Positions 35,067 to 44,895 are shown, counted from the stretch's first letter. The stretch: DNA of 64,000 nt from Deltaproteobacteria bacterium (GCA_029262315.1 JAJCZP010000040.1:62001-126000), one strand, 5' to 3'. The notes: a model not told the origin generated them from the letters alone. Program-made: numbers and translations.

Positions 35067-35300
35067 CTGGGCCCCGCCCGAACCGAAGCCGATCACGACG
35101 CGGTTGACGACGCTCCCCTGCTCGACGGAGGCGCAATGGCCGATGAGCGCGACATGACCGACGTGCGGCGCCGCCTGCCCCGCCGCGTGCACGGCCGGTA
35201 GTCCCATGCCGCGAATCTCGCCGACCAGCTCCTTCGCGACCTGAGCCCCCGACATGAGCCCCCAGGGAGCGTCCAGATGCTCCAAGAGGAAGTTCCGAGC
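35067..35300 (-). pseudogene. Fragment resembling a DUF4410-type protein
   Basis: Minus-strand reading MSGAQVAKELVGEIRGMGLPAVHAAGQAAPHVGHVALIGHCASVEQGSVVNRVVIGFGSGGAQ, then loss of similarity. Confidence 0.4.
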
Positions 35301-35384
35301 ACATGGACGCGTGGCCGCCAATCCGCCAGAGTGGGTGCCTCTACGGGTGCAGCTAGCCGACCTGACAGCGAACCGAGGGGTCTC

Positions 35385-36236
35385 ATGCCGAACGAAGAAC
35401 AATTCGAATACTGGAACGAGAAAGCGGGCCCGAAGTGGGTCGACGCGCAGGCGATGCTCGATGCCACGCTGAACGCGTTCACCGCAGGATTGATGGACGG
35501 CGCCTGCCTCGCGCCTGGTCAGTCGGTGCTCGATGTTGGTTGCGGCACCGGTCAGACGACGGTCGAGGTGTTCCGCCGGGTGTCGCCCGGGGGCTCGGTG
35601 CTGGGTCTCGATCTTTCGGCGGTCATGTTGGAGGCTGCGGCTGCACGCGCGGCGCGTGAAGGTACGAGCCCGACGTTTCGCCAGGCCGATGCGCAGGTAG
35701 CGACCTTCGACGGCGATCGGTTCGACAGGATCGTGTCGCGGCTGGGTGTGATGTTCTTCGACGATCCGGTCGCGGCCTTCGCCAACTTGCGGGCGGCGAC
35801 GCGGCCTGGGGGCGCGCTGACGTTTCTGTGTTGGCAATCGCCGCTCGAGAACCCGTGGATCGCCCTACCGATGTCGATCGCGAGTCGGTTCATCGAGATC
35901 CCTCGCCCTGAGGCGGGCGCCCCGGGGCCGTTCGCATTCGCCGACCCGGATCGTGTGCGCGGGATTCTCGAGCGTGCAGGGTGGGCGGAGGTCTCGATCG
36001 AACCCCGCGTGGGTTCGATGATCTTCGCAGACGGCTCGATCGACGGCGCCCTACTCTTCTTGCAGAAGATCGGTCCGCTCTCGCGTCTGGTGGCGGAGAT
36101 CGAGTCGGACAAGGTTCGCGAAGAGCTCCTGCAGGCATTGCGCAGTGGCCTCGAGCAGGTGGCGCGCGAGGCACCGGAAGGTAAGCTCGCCCTTGGCGCG
36201 GCCACCTGGCTGGTATCCGCGAGCTGTCCGGGATGA
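35385..36236 (+). CDS. Class I SAM-dependent methyltransferase
   Basis: MPNEEQFEYWNEKAGPKWVDAQAMLDATLN...GQSVLDVGCGTGQTTVEVFRRVSPGGSVLGLDLS. Confidence 0.9.
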   Translation: MPNEEQFEYWNEKAGPKWVDAQAMLDATLNAFTAGLMDGACLAPGQSVLDVGCGTGQTTVEVFRRVSPGGSVLGLDLSAVMLEAAAARAAREGTSPTFRQADAQVATFDGDRFDRIVSRLGVMFFDDPVAAFANLRAATRPGGALTFLCWQSPLENPWIALPMSIASRFIEIPRPEAGAPGPFAFADPDRVRGILERAGWAEVSIEPRVGSMIFADGSIDGALLFLQKIGPLSRLVAEIESDKVREELLQALRSGLEQVAREAPEGKLALGAATWLVSASCPG

Positions 36237-36303
36237 AGGACTTGGCCCTCGCTGCTATTTGGCTTCCGACCCGGAGCGGGAACGTCAGCGGGTGGTAGTC
36301 GGG

Positions 36304-36350
36304 GGCCCCGCACGCCCTGCCGCGTCACGTGGCGCGGAGCGTGCGGGGCC
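36304..36350. terminator. Long hairpin between convergent genes
   Basis: GGCCCCGCACGC...GCGTGCGGGGCC 12-bp perfect stem with inner CCGCG/CGCGG; no strong U-tract. Confidence 0.45.
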
Positions 36351-36364
36351 GCTAGCTTCTCAGC

Positions 36365-39328
36365 CTATGGGAGAATGACGGTCGAGAGGACGTCGGTCGG
36401 GATGCAGATCTCTTCGTCCTTGGTCATGTCCATTTCGGGTGGTCCAGGAACGTTGTTCCCTGGCGCCGTCGAGACGCCGAGTAGCTTCAGGAACTTGTTT
36501 GGACTGTACTTATCGCCAAGTGCCGCCCCCGCGAGTGCGGCTGCGCTGGCGCTCGTGAACTTCTTCCCGAGCTTCGCTTGGTAACAGAGCAGGCTCTGGA
36601 TTCCTGTTGCGGTTGAGCCGGTGACGTTGGCGGTTGTGAAGCGCGGTGGGTCCACGTTCGAGACGCTCGCTGGATTGCACAGCATGGTCGGCTTCGCGAT
36701 GTTGAAGAAGCACTTGCCGGCTACGACCTCGCCAGGAAAGGCGGGGTCCCCGTTCTTGTCCGTGTCGCACTGGACGTCATCGAACTGGTCCTCGGCGAAC
36801 ACCTGCAGGTCCTTGCGGAGCTTGCCGAGCGGCGTCTGGTCCGTGTTGTCCTTGGTCGCCTTCACTTGGTAGCACACGAAGTGGTCGGGATCCCCCGCCG
36901 GTGGGGTTGCGACGCCGACCTCGGACTTGCCCGCCGGGACCAGCGCGAACTTCACCTTGTTGGTCGTGACGTTGATCGTGCCCAGCTGATTGTCGAGGTT
37001 GTACTGGCGCTTGAGGTGCTTCGCGGGTTTCAGAAACTTGCCCTGCCCATCGGGCGGGCCGACGCCCTCCTTGCCGGTCTTCGCCTGATACTTGATGTAG
37101 TGCAGGGTGGGATCGCTGGGACCCGGCTCATCGTTCTTCATCATCGGATTGAGCAATCCCTTGCTCTTCTTGATGTTGAAGTTCTCGGGATCATCGGGGT
37201 CCGTATCCGGCAACGTCGCGTCGTTCAGTGTGACGTTGAAGTCCTTCGGGAACTTGAAGGCAATGCCGCCGGGCTTGCCGGCCTTGCCTTTGTATCCGTG
37301 GTAGTGATCGCGAACGACAATCGGTGTCGATGTCGAGGTAGGTGCCGGTGCCGTCGATGTCGGCGTGGCGCTGGTCGGCGTGGGCGTGGGGGCTGGTGGT
37401 GGCGTGACGGTTGGTGTCGGCGCGGCTCCGGCTGGCGCGGTGAAGACCCAGTCACTCGCGGTCGACGTCAGGACCTCGATACGTGCGTCGCCGCCTGCGA
37501 CTGTTTCGCGTGCGCTCACGCAGGGATCGTCGGGGATGGCTTGGGTCGCTCCCGGGCACTCGTCCAGGATGACGACGCCGTTCTTCCGCACGTCGATGTC
37601 GCCGACTGGCTGTCCGCCGAGTGCGGTCACGTCGATCAGAAACTCGAGCGTGAGCGGTGCAGCGTCGGTCCCGTCGGGGGCCTCGATCTGGACCAGACGG
37701 CCGAGAAAGTCGAATCCGATCGGCGCCGACCCCGTGTTGTAGGTCTCGACGATCTGCACTTCGCTGGTTCCTGCTTGACCGGACGAGGTGGTGACGCCGG
37801 TCTCGACGGGATCGCTTGCCGTGGCGCCATCGCTCTCGGTATCGCTCGTCACGGTCTGGCTCGCCGCCGCGACCGCCTGGGTGATCTCCTCGGCGTACGT
37901 GATCGTCGTCGCCGGGTACTGGAAACGGCCGAGGCCTGGCATCCCGACCGCCGCGTTGGTGGAACTGCTGGCGATGGCCTCCATGCAGAAGAGCGCCCCC
38001 GTTTTTGGAAGAATCGTGTTACTGGCGCTACCAAGCGGATCGGCGGCGACGTCGGCGGTCACACTCTCGCCGATCGTGCCGGTTCCCGGGAAGCATTCGC
38101 GAGCCTTCGTGGCGCAGGTCTGCAGCCCGGGAAGGCAGGTGGCGCAGGTGCCCCCTTCACTCCCTGGGCGGCAGTCACCATCGGTAAAGCAACTGCGAAA
38201 GATCTCGACCGAGCACAGAGAATCGAAGGGGCCGACGGTACTGCACGCGCCTTCGCCGCCGCCGGAGGGCGTGCAGGTCCCATTATCGCACGGATTCGGC
38301 TTGGTGGGCTCACCTGGGATCCCGCACGGGGCCGTGAAGTTGCAGTCGACGATCGTCAGGCACGAGTCGCCGTTCTGCGGGCCCCCGATACAGCGGAGAC
38401 CACCACAGGTACCACCAGCTGCGCAGTCGGCGTCGGTCGCGCAGGGAGTCTGGGCGGCATCGTCGCAAGTGCTGCAGTGGCACTTGGCTGTCGAAAATCC
38501 GAATGCGCTACACGACGTGTGCGCTGCCGTGAGGGTGCGGGTGGCCTCCCCCGTCTCGGTCGTGATCCGGATGGGCTCGGAGTCGAGGGCGAGGTCTCCC
38601 AGGAAAAACGTGTCGGCGGGTGGGCAGTCGAACGACGTCGTGGCAAAGAGCGTCGAAGCCGCATTGGCATCGCAGGTGAGCGTCGCGCGATCACCGCTAT
38701 CGCAGGTCCCGTCGCGGATACCGTCGTTCAGCGTCGTGTCACCCACGCACGCCGGGCATGGGGCTTCGATCGAGAACCCGAGAAAGAGCGAAGAGTTCTG
38801 GGGCACGTCGATGACCGCGCTTCCAGCCTCGATGTTGACGGTGCCGCTGATGCCTGAGGTGATACGATTCGTAATGCACGCAGAGACCCCGCCGACACTC
38901 ACCGGCTGCGGTGGCGTCGCGAAGAAGCTGCATGGTTGATCAGCGAGAAGGCAATCCGAGTCGACTTCGCACACGACCGACGTGTCGCCGGCACACCGTT
39001 GATTGGTCCCGCCAGTGTTCGGGAGGAGCTGATCGAGCGAGCACTCGCCGCACGTGGGTTGCACGGTGCCCGCACAGCTGCCGGTATCGATTCCGATGTT
39101 GAGATTGTACCCGACGACTTCAACGTCGTGAGCGAAGCCGGAAAAGCCGGAATCGAGCTCCGCGCCAGGTCCAGCCTCGTACATCATCGCGGGCGGACAC
39201 GGGGCGCCATCGTTCGCGCCCACTCGAACGGGCAGCGCGGTGAACAGCGCAACACCGACGAGCAGCGCGATCAGGTCGAAGGATCTGTGGGCAGTGCCCT
39301 GGCAGGCTTCTGTGTGACAGGCATTCAT
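36365..39328 (-). CDS. Large secreted protein with Cys-rich N-terminal part, PTPT linker and CYQxK/LCxP repeats
   Basis: Signal peptide after MNACHTEACQG; linker PTPTVTPPPAPTPTPTSATPTSTAPAPTSTSTP; repeats related to the 24-30 kb protein. Confidence 0.8.
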   Translation of the reverse strand: MNACHTEACQGTAHRSFDLIALLVGVALFTALPVRVGANDGAPCPPAMMYEAGPGAELDSGFSGFAHDVEVVGYNLNIGIDTGSCAGTVQPTCGECSLDQLLPNTGGTNQRCAGDTSVVCEVDSDCLLADQPCSFFATPPQPVSVGGVSACITNRITSGISGTVNIEAGSAVIDVPQNSSLFLGFSIEAPCPACVGDTTLNDGIRDGTCDSGDRATLTCDANAASTLFATTSFDCPPADTFFLGDLALDSEPIRITTETGEATRTLTAAHTSCSAFGFSTAKCHCSTCDDAAQTPCATDADCAAGGTCGGLRCIGGPQNGDSCLTIVDCNFTAPCGIPGEPTKPNPCDNGTCTPSGGGEGACSTVGPFDSLCSVEIFRSCFTDGDCRPGSEGGTCATCLPGLQTCATKARECFPGTGTIGESVTADVAADPLGSASNTILPKTGALFCMEAIASSSTNAAVGMPGLGRFQYPATTITYAEEITQAVAAASQTVTSDTESDGATASDPVETGVTTSSGQAGTSEVQIVETYNTGSAPIGFDFLGRLVQIEAPDGTDAAPLTLEFLIDVTALGGQPVGDIDVRKNGVVILDECPGATQAIPDDPCVSARETVAGGDARIEVLTSTASDWVFTAPAGAAPTPTVTPPPAPTPTPTSATPTSTAPAPTSTSTPIVVRDHYHGYKGKAGKPGGIAFKFPKDFNVTLNDATLPDTDPDDPENFNIKKSKGLLNPMMKNDEPGPSDPTLHYIKYQAKTGKEGVGPPDGQGKFLKPAKHLKRQYNLDNQLGTINVTTNKVKFALVPAGKSEVGVATPPAGDPDHFVCYQVKATKDNTDQTPLGKLRKDLQVFAEDQFDDVQCDTDKNGDPAFPGEVVAGKCFFNIAKPTMLCNPASVSNVDPPRFTTANVTGSTATGIQSLLCYQAKLGKKFTSASAAALAGAALGDKYSPNKFLKLLGVSTAPGNNVPGPPEMDMTKDEEICIPTDVLSTVILP

Positions 39329-39555
39329 GCTGAGGCCTCCTCGCAACGTGTTGGCGCCCCTGCTCTTGCGAAGGTGGACGCCTCGTGGTGTGGTTTTGTC
39401 CCGCCGTCGAGAGCGACGAGCATTGTCGCGGGCTTTTCCACTGCCGAGAGGTAATCACAGATGCGATGTCGAACAAAGCAATTTTCCTGTGCCGATATGG
39501 AGCAACTGGCACGGCGTGGCGAGGTACCCGGGTGTTTCGCGCTGCGACCGGCGCG

Positions 39556-40218
39556 ATGAAGCGCCTGACGCTGACGTTCGACAACGGTCCCGATCCGACA
39601 GTGACTCCGGGTGTGCTCGATACGCTGGCGCAGCATGGGATCAAGAGCACGTTCTTCGTCTGTGGCAATCATGCGGGTCGCGCTCCGCAGCGCGAGCTGC
39701 TGACGCGCGCGAAGGTCGAAGGGCATCGGATCGGCAATCATACCTTCACCCATTCTATTGAATTTGGTCGCTCGACGGACCCTACCCTGCCGGAGCGCGA
39801 GATAGGGGAGACACAAGAGATCCTCGGCGATCTGGCCGACCAGGATCGACTCTTTCGTCCGTATGGGGGCGGCGGTGTGCTCGGCAACTCCCTGCTGAAT
39901 CCTGCTGCGGTCGAGTTCCTGTGTCGTGGCGGTTACACCTGTGTGCTGTGGAACAGTGTTCCACGAGACTGGGAACTCGTGACCGAGTGGCCGGAGCGAG
40001 CGCTCACCGACATTCGTCGGCAGGACTGGACGGTTGTCGTGCTGCACGACATTGGTACGGGCGCGATGGACCAGCTACCGCGGTTCCTCGATGCCGCACG
40101 GGCGGCGAATGTCGAGATCGTGGCTGATTTTCCCGACGCGTGTGTGCCGATCTTCCGCGGCGAGAAACGTGAGGGGCTGAGCGACTACGTCGCGACCACT
40201 GGGCCAGCGCGCGACTGA
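39556..40218 (+). CDS. Polysaccharide deacetylase (NodB-homology) family protein
   Basis: RLTLTFDNGPDPTVTPGVLDTLAQHGIKSTFFVCGNHA...GHRIGNHTFTHS; ORF can extend upstream to 39385. Confidence 0.8.
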   Translation: MKRLTLTFDNGPDPTVTPGVLDTLAQHGIKSTFFVCGNHAGRAPQRELLTRAKVEGHRIGNHTFTHSIEFGRSTDPTLPEREIGETQEILGDLADQDRLFRPYGGGGVLGNSLLNPAAVEFLCRGGYTCVLWNSVPRDWELVTEWPERALTDIRRQDWTVVVLHDIGTGAMDQLPRFLDAARAANVEIVADFPDACVPIFRGEKREGLSDYVATTGPARD

Positions 40219-40294
40219 GCACGCGTCGTGCGTCGGCGCCGCGGATGAGATCTCGACCGCGCGCCCGTTCGCTCGTCGAGAGTTCGCGAAGGAC

Positions 40295-41011
40295 TCAGGA
40301 GGACGCGTTGTCCGCTGCCGGCGCCTTGCTCGCGGTCGACGGTGCCCCGCCGAGTTCGACCAGGCGCGCGGTCACCACGGGCCGACGGCTGGATCCCGGG
40401 TACTCCTCCAGGAAGCGCAGGTAGAGGCGGCGGGCGGTGGTGGTATCTCCCTGCGCCTCAGCGGCCTGGGCCTCGCCGAGCAGCGCGTCGGCGGCGAATA
40501 TGCCGCCCTCGGCCGCCGCCGCGGCGAACGAGGTCTGCGCCGCCGCGGCATCGCCCTGAACGGCCTGGGCGCCCGCGAGACGGGTTTGTGCCAGTTGGCG
40601 GAGATAGTCGGCGGGGGGTCCCGCGCCGAGGAAGCTCTCGTAGGCCTCAACGGCCTCCTGGGCTCGATCGGCCTGGAGCAGCGCGTGTCCGAGTTGCAGG
40701 CGGGCCAGAACGCCGTGGCTGGTGCCACCGTACCGTGTGACGACATCGTCGAACGCGGCAGCGGCCTCATTGTACTGCTTGTCGGTCATCATCGACACGC
40801 CGGCCTGGTAGGCGATGGCGGCGCTGGTCTCGCGACTGCTGTTGATGGCTTGGAATGCGACGACGGCGACCAGGAGCACGAGTGCTCCTCCGGCGGCCAT
40901 GATGACGGTGTTGCGGTTCTCGTTGAGGTAGGTTGCCGCTTGCCGCGAGAACGAGACGAACTCGTCTGGTGCGAGGAGTTCCTTCCGTTTGATTCTTCGT
41001 GTACGGGCCAC
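40295..41011 (-). CDS. Tetratricopeptide repeat membrane-anchored protein (YfgM-like)
   Basis: GTG start VARTRRIKRKELLAPDEFVSFSRQAATYLNENRNTVIMAAGGALVLLVAVVAFQA then TPR region. Confidence 0.65.
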   Translation of the reverse strand: MARTRRIKRKELLAPDEFVSFSRQAATYLNENRNTVIMAAGGALVLLVAVVAFQAINSSRETSAAIAYQAGVSMMTDKQYNEAAAAFDDVVTRYGGTSHGVLARLQLGHALLQADRAQEAVEAYESFLGAGPPADYLRQLAQTRLAGAQAVQGDAAAAQTSFAAAAAEGGIFAADALLGEAQAAEAQGDTTTARRLYLRFLEEYPGSSRRPVVTARLVELGGAPSTASKAPAADNASS

Positions 41012-41114
41012 GTGGTGTCTCCCGAGTGCGCGGATGGGCGCAGTCTTTGTTGGGCGCGGCGTGTGCTGGCGCGCTCTATCGAGGTGAGGCGGCGGCCGCC
41101 CAGCGGCCCCGCGG

Positions 41115-41630
41115 CTACATCTTGTACTTGAAGTCTTCCGGAGCCATCTTTTCCAGGATCTCGGCCCATTTGTCACGCGAGACGTTGGAGAGGTTGGTCT
41201 CCTTACCCTCCTCCACTTGTTGCAGCACACTGGAGGCTTCGAGGACCTTCTTGGCGACCCAGATCGGACTCTTGGTGCGAAGCGCCAGCGAAATGGCGTC
41301 GCTCGGTCTCGAATCGACCGTGATCTCGCGATCACCCACCTGGATGTAGATCGACGCGAAGTACGTGTTGTCTTTGAGGTCGGTGACTTCGATGCGCTCG
41401 ACGGACCCTTCGAGGTCGACGACGATCGTCCGTAGCAGATCGTGCGTCATGGGTCGGGCCATCTTGATGCCCTCGAGCTCGGTCGCCATCGACGTCGCCT
41501 CGAGCAGGCCGATCCAGATCGGCAGATTCAGCTTGTTGTCCGAATCCTTGAGGATGACGATCGGCGTCTTGGTAACCGGGTCGAGCGTGAGCCCGCCAAC
41601 AGTCATCTCGATGAAGTTCTCGCGGGTCAT
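41115..41630 (-). CDS. Bifunctional nuclease family protein (DUF151)
   Basis: MTVGGLTLDPVTKTPIVILKDSDNKLNLPIWIGLLEATSMATELEGIKMARPMTHDLL...SRPSDAISLALRTKSPIWV. Confidence 0.92.
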   Translation of the reverse strand: MTRENFIEMTVGGLTLDPVTKTPIVILKDSDNKLNLPIWIGLLEATSMATELEGIKMARPMTHDLLRTIVVDLEGSVERIEVTDLKDNTYFASIYIQVGDREITVDSRPSDAISLALRTKSPIWVAKKVLEASSVLQQVEEGKETNLSNVSRDKWAEILEKMAPEDFKYKM

Positions 41631-41693
41631 CAGGCAAATCGGCCAGTGCCAAGCATTGTTCCCAAAAGCGTTTGCGAGGTCAATCCCTGAAGC

Positions 41694-43106
41694 TCAGGTC
41701 AGTACCAGGCGGTCCGCCACGTCGTAGAGCTGATTGAGATTCCGGCACTCCGCGACCAGGTCGCAGAACGGTTCGTAGCGGTCCATTTCGCTATCGCCGA
41801 AACCCCAGGTCATCCGGTTCTCGGGGTTGAGCCAGATGACCTGCTTGGCGCGCTGACGGATCTCACGGAGTACCCATTCGTGGGCGACGTTGTAGTTGTT
41901 GCGCGCGTCCCCCAGGACGATGACGGTCGTGTGGCGCGTAATCGCGCTCAAGTGCTCGCTGTGGAACTGACGGAACGCCTTGCCGAAGTCGGAATGCGCG
42001 TACACGTTGATGACATTGCCCCGGATCGCCTGGTCGATCGCCTGATGGACCTCGCTCTCCTCGAAGAGTTTCGTGATCTCGCCGAGATCGCTGACGAAGA
42101 TGAACGAGCGGACCTTCGAGTAGAGATCCTGGAGCGAGTAGACGAACTGCAGCATGAACCGGGAGACGTTGCGGACCGAGTCCGAGACATCGCACAGGAC
42201 GACGACCTGCGGTTTGATGCGTTTGCGGCGCTCGTAGTGAATCTTGAACGGGACGCCACCGTACTGCAGGCTACCGCGAAGCGTATCTTTGACGTCCAGC
42301 TTGCCGCGCCGCATGGCCTTGCGCTTGACCGCGAGCGCGTTCCGAAGTCGCTGCGCGAGGCGTGTCACGGCCTCCTTCATCCGGCGCATCTCGTCCTCGG
42401 AAAGATAGTAGAAACTTTTCTCGGCAAGCGCCTGCATGCGCGCCGCGTCTTGCTGCGCGACGTCCTTCTTCTCGAGCTCGGCGCGCACCATGCTCCGGAT
42501 GAGCTCCTGGAGTTCCTGGAGTCGCCGGTCGACGAACCGAGCCATTCCCTGGCGGGTGGGATCCTGCTCGCCCTCTCCCGAGAGCTGTGCACTAATGGCT
42601 TGCAGTTCGCGCGAGACGTCGCCGAGGCCGAGCGCCTCCTGCATGCCGTGCGCGTACTGCCCCTCCTGGAAGCTACGCTCGATACGCTGGGCGCCGGCCT
42701 GGTCGGCGGCCTCGCGGAGGAGCTGCTCGAGGCGGCCGCTGTCCTGTTCGAGCAGCGCGCGGGCCAGCTCGGAGGTTTCGATGCCTTGCTTCTTGAGCCA
42801 TTCGGCGAGTTCCTCGAGGAGGCGTTGGTATTCCTGCGGCGTGAGGTCCATCGCCTGCATGGTGTCCTGCTCGGCCTGCTTCATGGTCTCGCCGATGCCG
42901 CTGAAATAGAGATCGAAGAGCCGATCGAAGGTGGCGAAATCGGTGGCGCGCTTGACGAGCGTCGCGCGGAGCGTGTCCTTCATGACGTCGCGCTCGGCGA
43001 GCCCGACCAGATCGAGCGCGCGAAAGGTGTCGATGCTCTCGGCGAACGAGACGCGGACTCCGTTCTGACGCAGCAGGTCGGTGAACTCGATGATGCGCCG
43101 GTCCAT
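41694..43106 (-). CDS. VWA domain-containing CoxE-like protein
   Basis: RKRIKPQVVVLCDVSDSVRNVSRFMLQFVYSLQDLYSKVRSFIFVSDLGEITKLFEE (MIDAS-like DVSDS). Confidence 0.85.
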   Translation of the reverse strand: MDRRIIEFTDLLRQNGVRVSFAESIDTFRALDLVGLAERDVMKDTLRATLVKRATDFATFDRLFDLYFSGIGETMKQAEQDTMQAMDLTPQEYQRLLEELAEWLKKQGIETSELARALLEQDSGRLEQLLREAADQAGAQRIERSFQEGQYAHGMQEALGLGDVSRELQAISAQLSGEGEQDPTRQGMARFVDRRLQELQELIRSMVRAELEKKDVAQQDAARMQALAEKSFYYLSEDEMRRMKEAVTRLAQRLRNALAVKRKAMRRGKLDVKDTLRGSLQYGGVPFKIHYERRKRIKPQVVVLCDVSDSVRNVSRFMLQFVYSLQDLYSKVRSFIFVSDLGEITKLFEESEVHQAIDQAIRGNVINVYAHSDFGKAFRQFHSEHLSAITRHTTVIVLGDARNNYNVAHEWVLREIRQRAKQVIWLNPENRMTWGFGDSEMDRYEPFCDLVAECRNLNQLYDVADRLVLT

Positions 43107-43122
43107 CGGAGGGGAAACGCGC

Positions 43123-44085
43123 CTAGGGGGCGGCGTCCTTCACCGGCGCCACGGGCGGGGTCGCGCGCTTGGCGCGTTCGCGCCCGAGGTGCTCTTTCAG
43201 CTCCTGCTGGCCTTTCCGAATGTCGCCCTCGTACTTCAGGATCGTGCTGAGCGTGTCGTTCACCAGCTCGCTGTCGAGGCTGTCGATGTTCAAGAGCGTC
43301 AACGCTTTGGTCCAGTCGAGAGTCTCGCTGATACTCGGGGCCTTCTTGAGGTCGAGCTTGCGGATCACCTGCACGGCGGTCACGACTTCATCGGCGAGGC
43401 GGTCGGCGACCCCGGGGACTTTGAGCATGACGATCGCCCGCTCCTGCTCGCGATCCGGAAAATCGATGAAGAGGTGCAGGCACCGTCGCTTGAGCGCGTC
43501 TGACATTTCGCGTGCGCTGTTGCTCGTCAGTACGACGAGTGGGATATGCTTGGCCCGCAGCGTACCGAGTTCCGGGACGCTGACCTGGAAGTCGGAGAGG
43601 ATTTCGAGGAGGAAAGCTTCGAACTCCGTGTCGGCCTTGTCGATCTCGTCGATGAGGAGGACGCACGGCTCGTCCGACGAGATGGCGCGGAGCAGCGGAC
43701 GCGGCACGATGAAGCGTTCGGAGAAGAAGGCGTCGTCCTGCTGAGCAACGCGATCGACCGCTTCGTTCAGATCGTGAACGTCGTCGAGGACATCACTGAT
43801 TTTGTCCTTCAGGATCTGCGTGTACAGGAGTTGTTTCGCGTATTCCCATTCGTAGAGCGCCTTGGCCTCGTCCAGTCCTTCGTAGCACTGAAGGCGGATG
43901 AGGTCGTGGCCGACGGCACCCGCCAGCACCTTCGCCAGTTCGGTTTTTCCGACGCCCGCGGGTCCCTCGACGAGGATCGGCTTCTGGAGTTTGGCGGCCA
44001 GGAACACGACCGTGGCGATGCTGCGGCCGCAGATGTAGCGTTCGTTGGCGAAGCGCTCGATGACGTCGTCAATGGACTGAAACAT
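43123..44085 (-). CDS. MoxR family AAA ATPase
   Basis: MFQSIDDVIERFANERYICGRSIATVVFLAAKLQKPILVEGPAGVGKTELAKVLAGA; LLIDEIDKADTEFEAFLLEIL. Confidence 0.9.
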   Translation of the reverse strand: MFQSIDDVIERFANERYICGRSIATVVFLAAKLQKPILVEGPAGVGKTELAKVLAGAVGHDLIRLQCYEGLDEAKALYEWEYAKQLLYTQILKDKISDVLDDVHDLNEAVDRVAQQDDAFFSERFIVPRPLLRAISSDEPCVLLIDEIDKADTEFEAFLLEILSDFQVSVPELGTLRAKHIPLVVLTSNSAREMSDALKRRCLHLFIDFPDREQERAIVMLKVPGVADRLADEVVTAVQVIRKLDLKKAPSISETLDWTKALTLLNIDSLDSELVNDTLSTILKYEGDIRKGQQELKEHLGRERAKRATPPVAPVKDAAP

Positions 44086-44145
44086 GGATCGGCGGACGCT
44101 ACCATGCGGGCAATTGCTACACAATTCGCTATATTCGCGAGCACG

Positions 44146-44895
44146 ATGTGTACGCTGGCAATCTACCTCGGTCGCTTTGCCGAGTATCCAGTGGTCGTGG
44201 CGGCCAACCGCGACGAGTACCTCGATCGCCCTGCTGAGCCCCCGCATGTGCTCGGGACTGATCCGCGTATCGTCGGCGGGCGCGACGTGCGGGCGGGCGG
44301 TACCTGGCTCGCCGTCTCGGAGCACGGGCTGGTGTCGGGGTTGTTGAACCGGCGCGTGCTGCCGCAGGCCGACGCGCCGCGCTCGCGGGGCGAGCTGCCG
44401 TTGATGATGTTGCAGGCGACGACGGCGGGTGAGGCCGAGGGCCGGCTTGGCGCGATCGATCCGCGGGCGTACCGCCCGTTCAACTTGTTGGTCGCCGATC
44501 GCGAACGTGCGTGGGTGGCGCAGAACCGCGACGGAGGTCTGGTCGTCACACCGCTCGATCCGGGCCTGCACCTGCTCACGAACCTCGACGTGAACGATCC
44601 GCGCTGCTCGAAGATCGCGCACTCGCATCGCACGTTTGATCGGATCGGGCGCGAGTTCGCCGCGCGTGGCGATTTGGCGTCCTTTCGGACGGCGCTCGGC
44701 GGCGTCCTCGGCGACCACAGTACCGCGCTCGATCCGCGCGAGGCGGACCCGCGGGGTGCGCTCTGCGTGCATGCTGGCGGCTACGGTACGCGCTGTTCAT
44801 CCCTGCTCGCCCTGACGAGGGCCGGGCGCTGGCGGCATTGGTTTGCCGATGGCCCGCCGTGTACGGTGCCGTACGCGCCGAGTATCGTGCCTTAG
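44146..44895 (+). CDS. NRDE family protein (TANGO2-like)
   Basis: MCTLAIYLGRFAEYPVVVAANRDEYLDRPAEPPHVLGTDPRIVGGRDVRAGGTWLAVSEHGLVSGLLNRR. Confidence 0.9.
   Translation: MCTLAIYLGRFAEYPVVVAANRDEYLDRPAEPPHVLGTDPRIVGGRDVRAGGTWLAVSEHGLVSGLLNRRVLPQADAPRSRGELPLMMLQATTAGEAEGRLGAIDPRAYRPFNLLVADRERAWVAQNRDGGLVVTPLDPGLHLLTNLDVNDPRCSKIAHSHRTFDRIGREFAARGDLASFRTALGGVLGDHSTALDPREADPRGALCVHAGGYGTRCSSLLALTRAGRWRHWFADGPPCTVPYAPSIVP

Noticed and set aside
34617-35837. 406-aa minus ORF spanning radical SAM and methyltransferase genes
   Set aside because: It runs through two real genes in wrong frames; only the short DUF4410-like stretch in the middle looks genuine.
36866-38857. 663-aa + strand ORF opposite the 993-aa secreted protein gene
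   Set aside because: Antisense shadow ORF typical of high-GC DNA; translation has no recognisable domains while the minus-strand reading has signal peptide and repeats.
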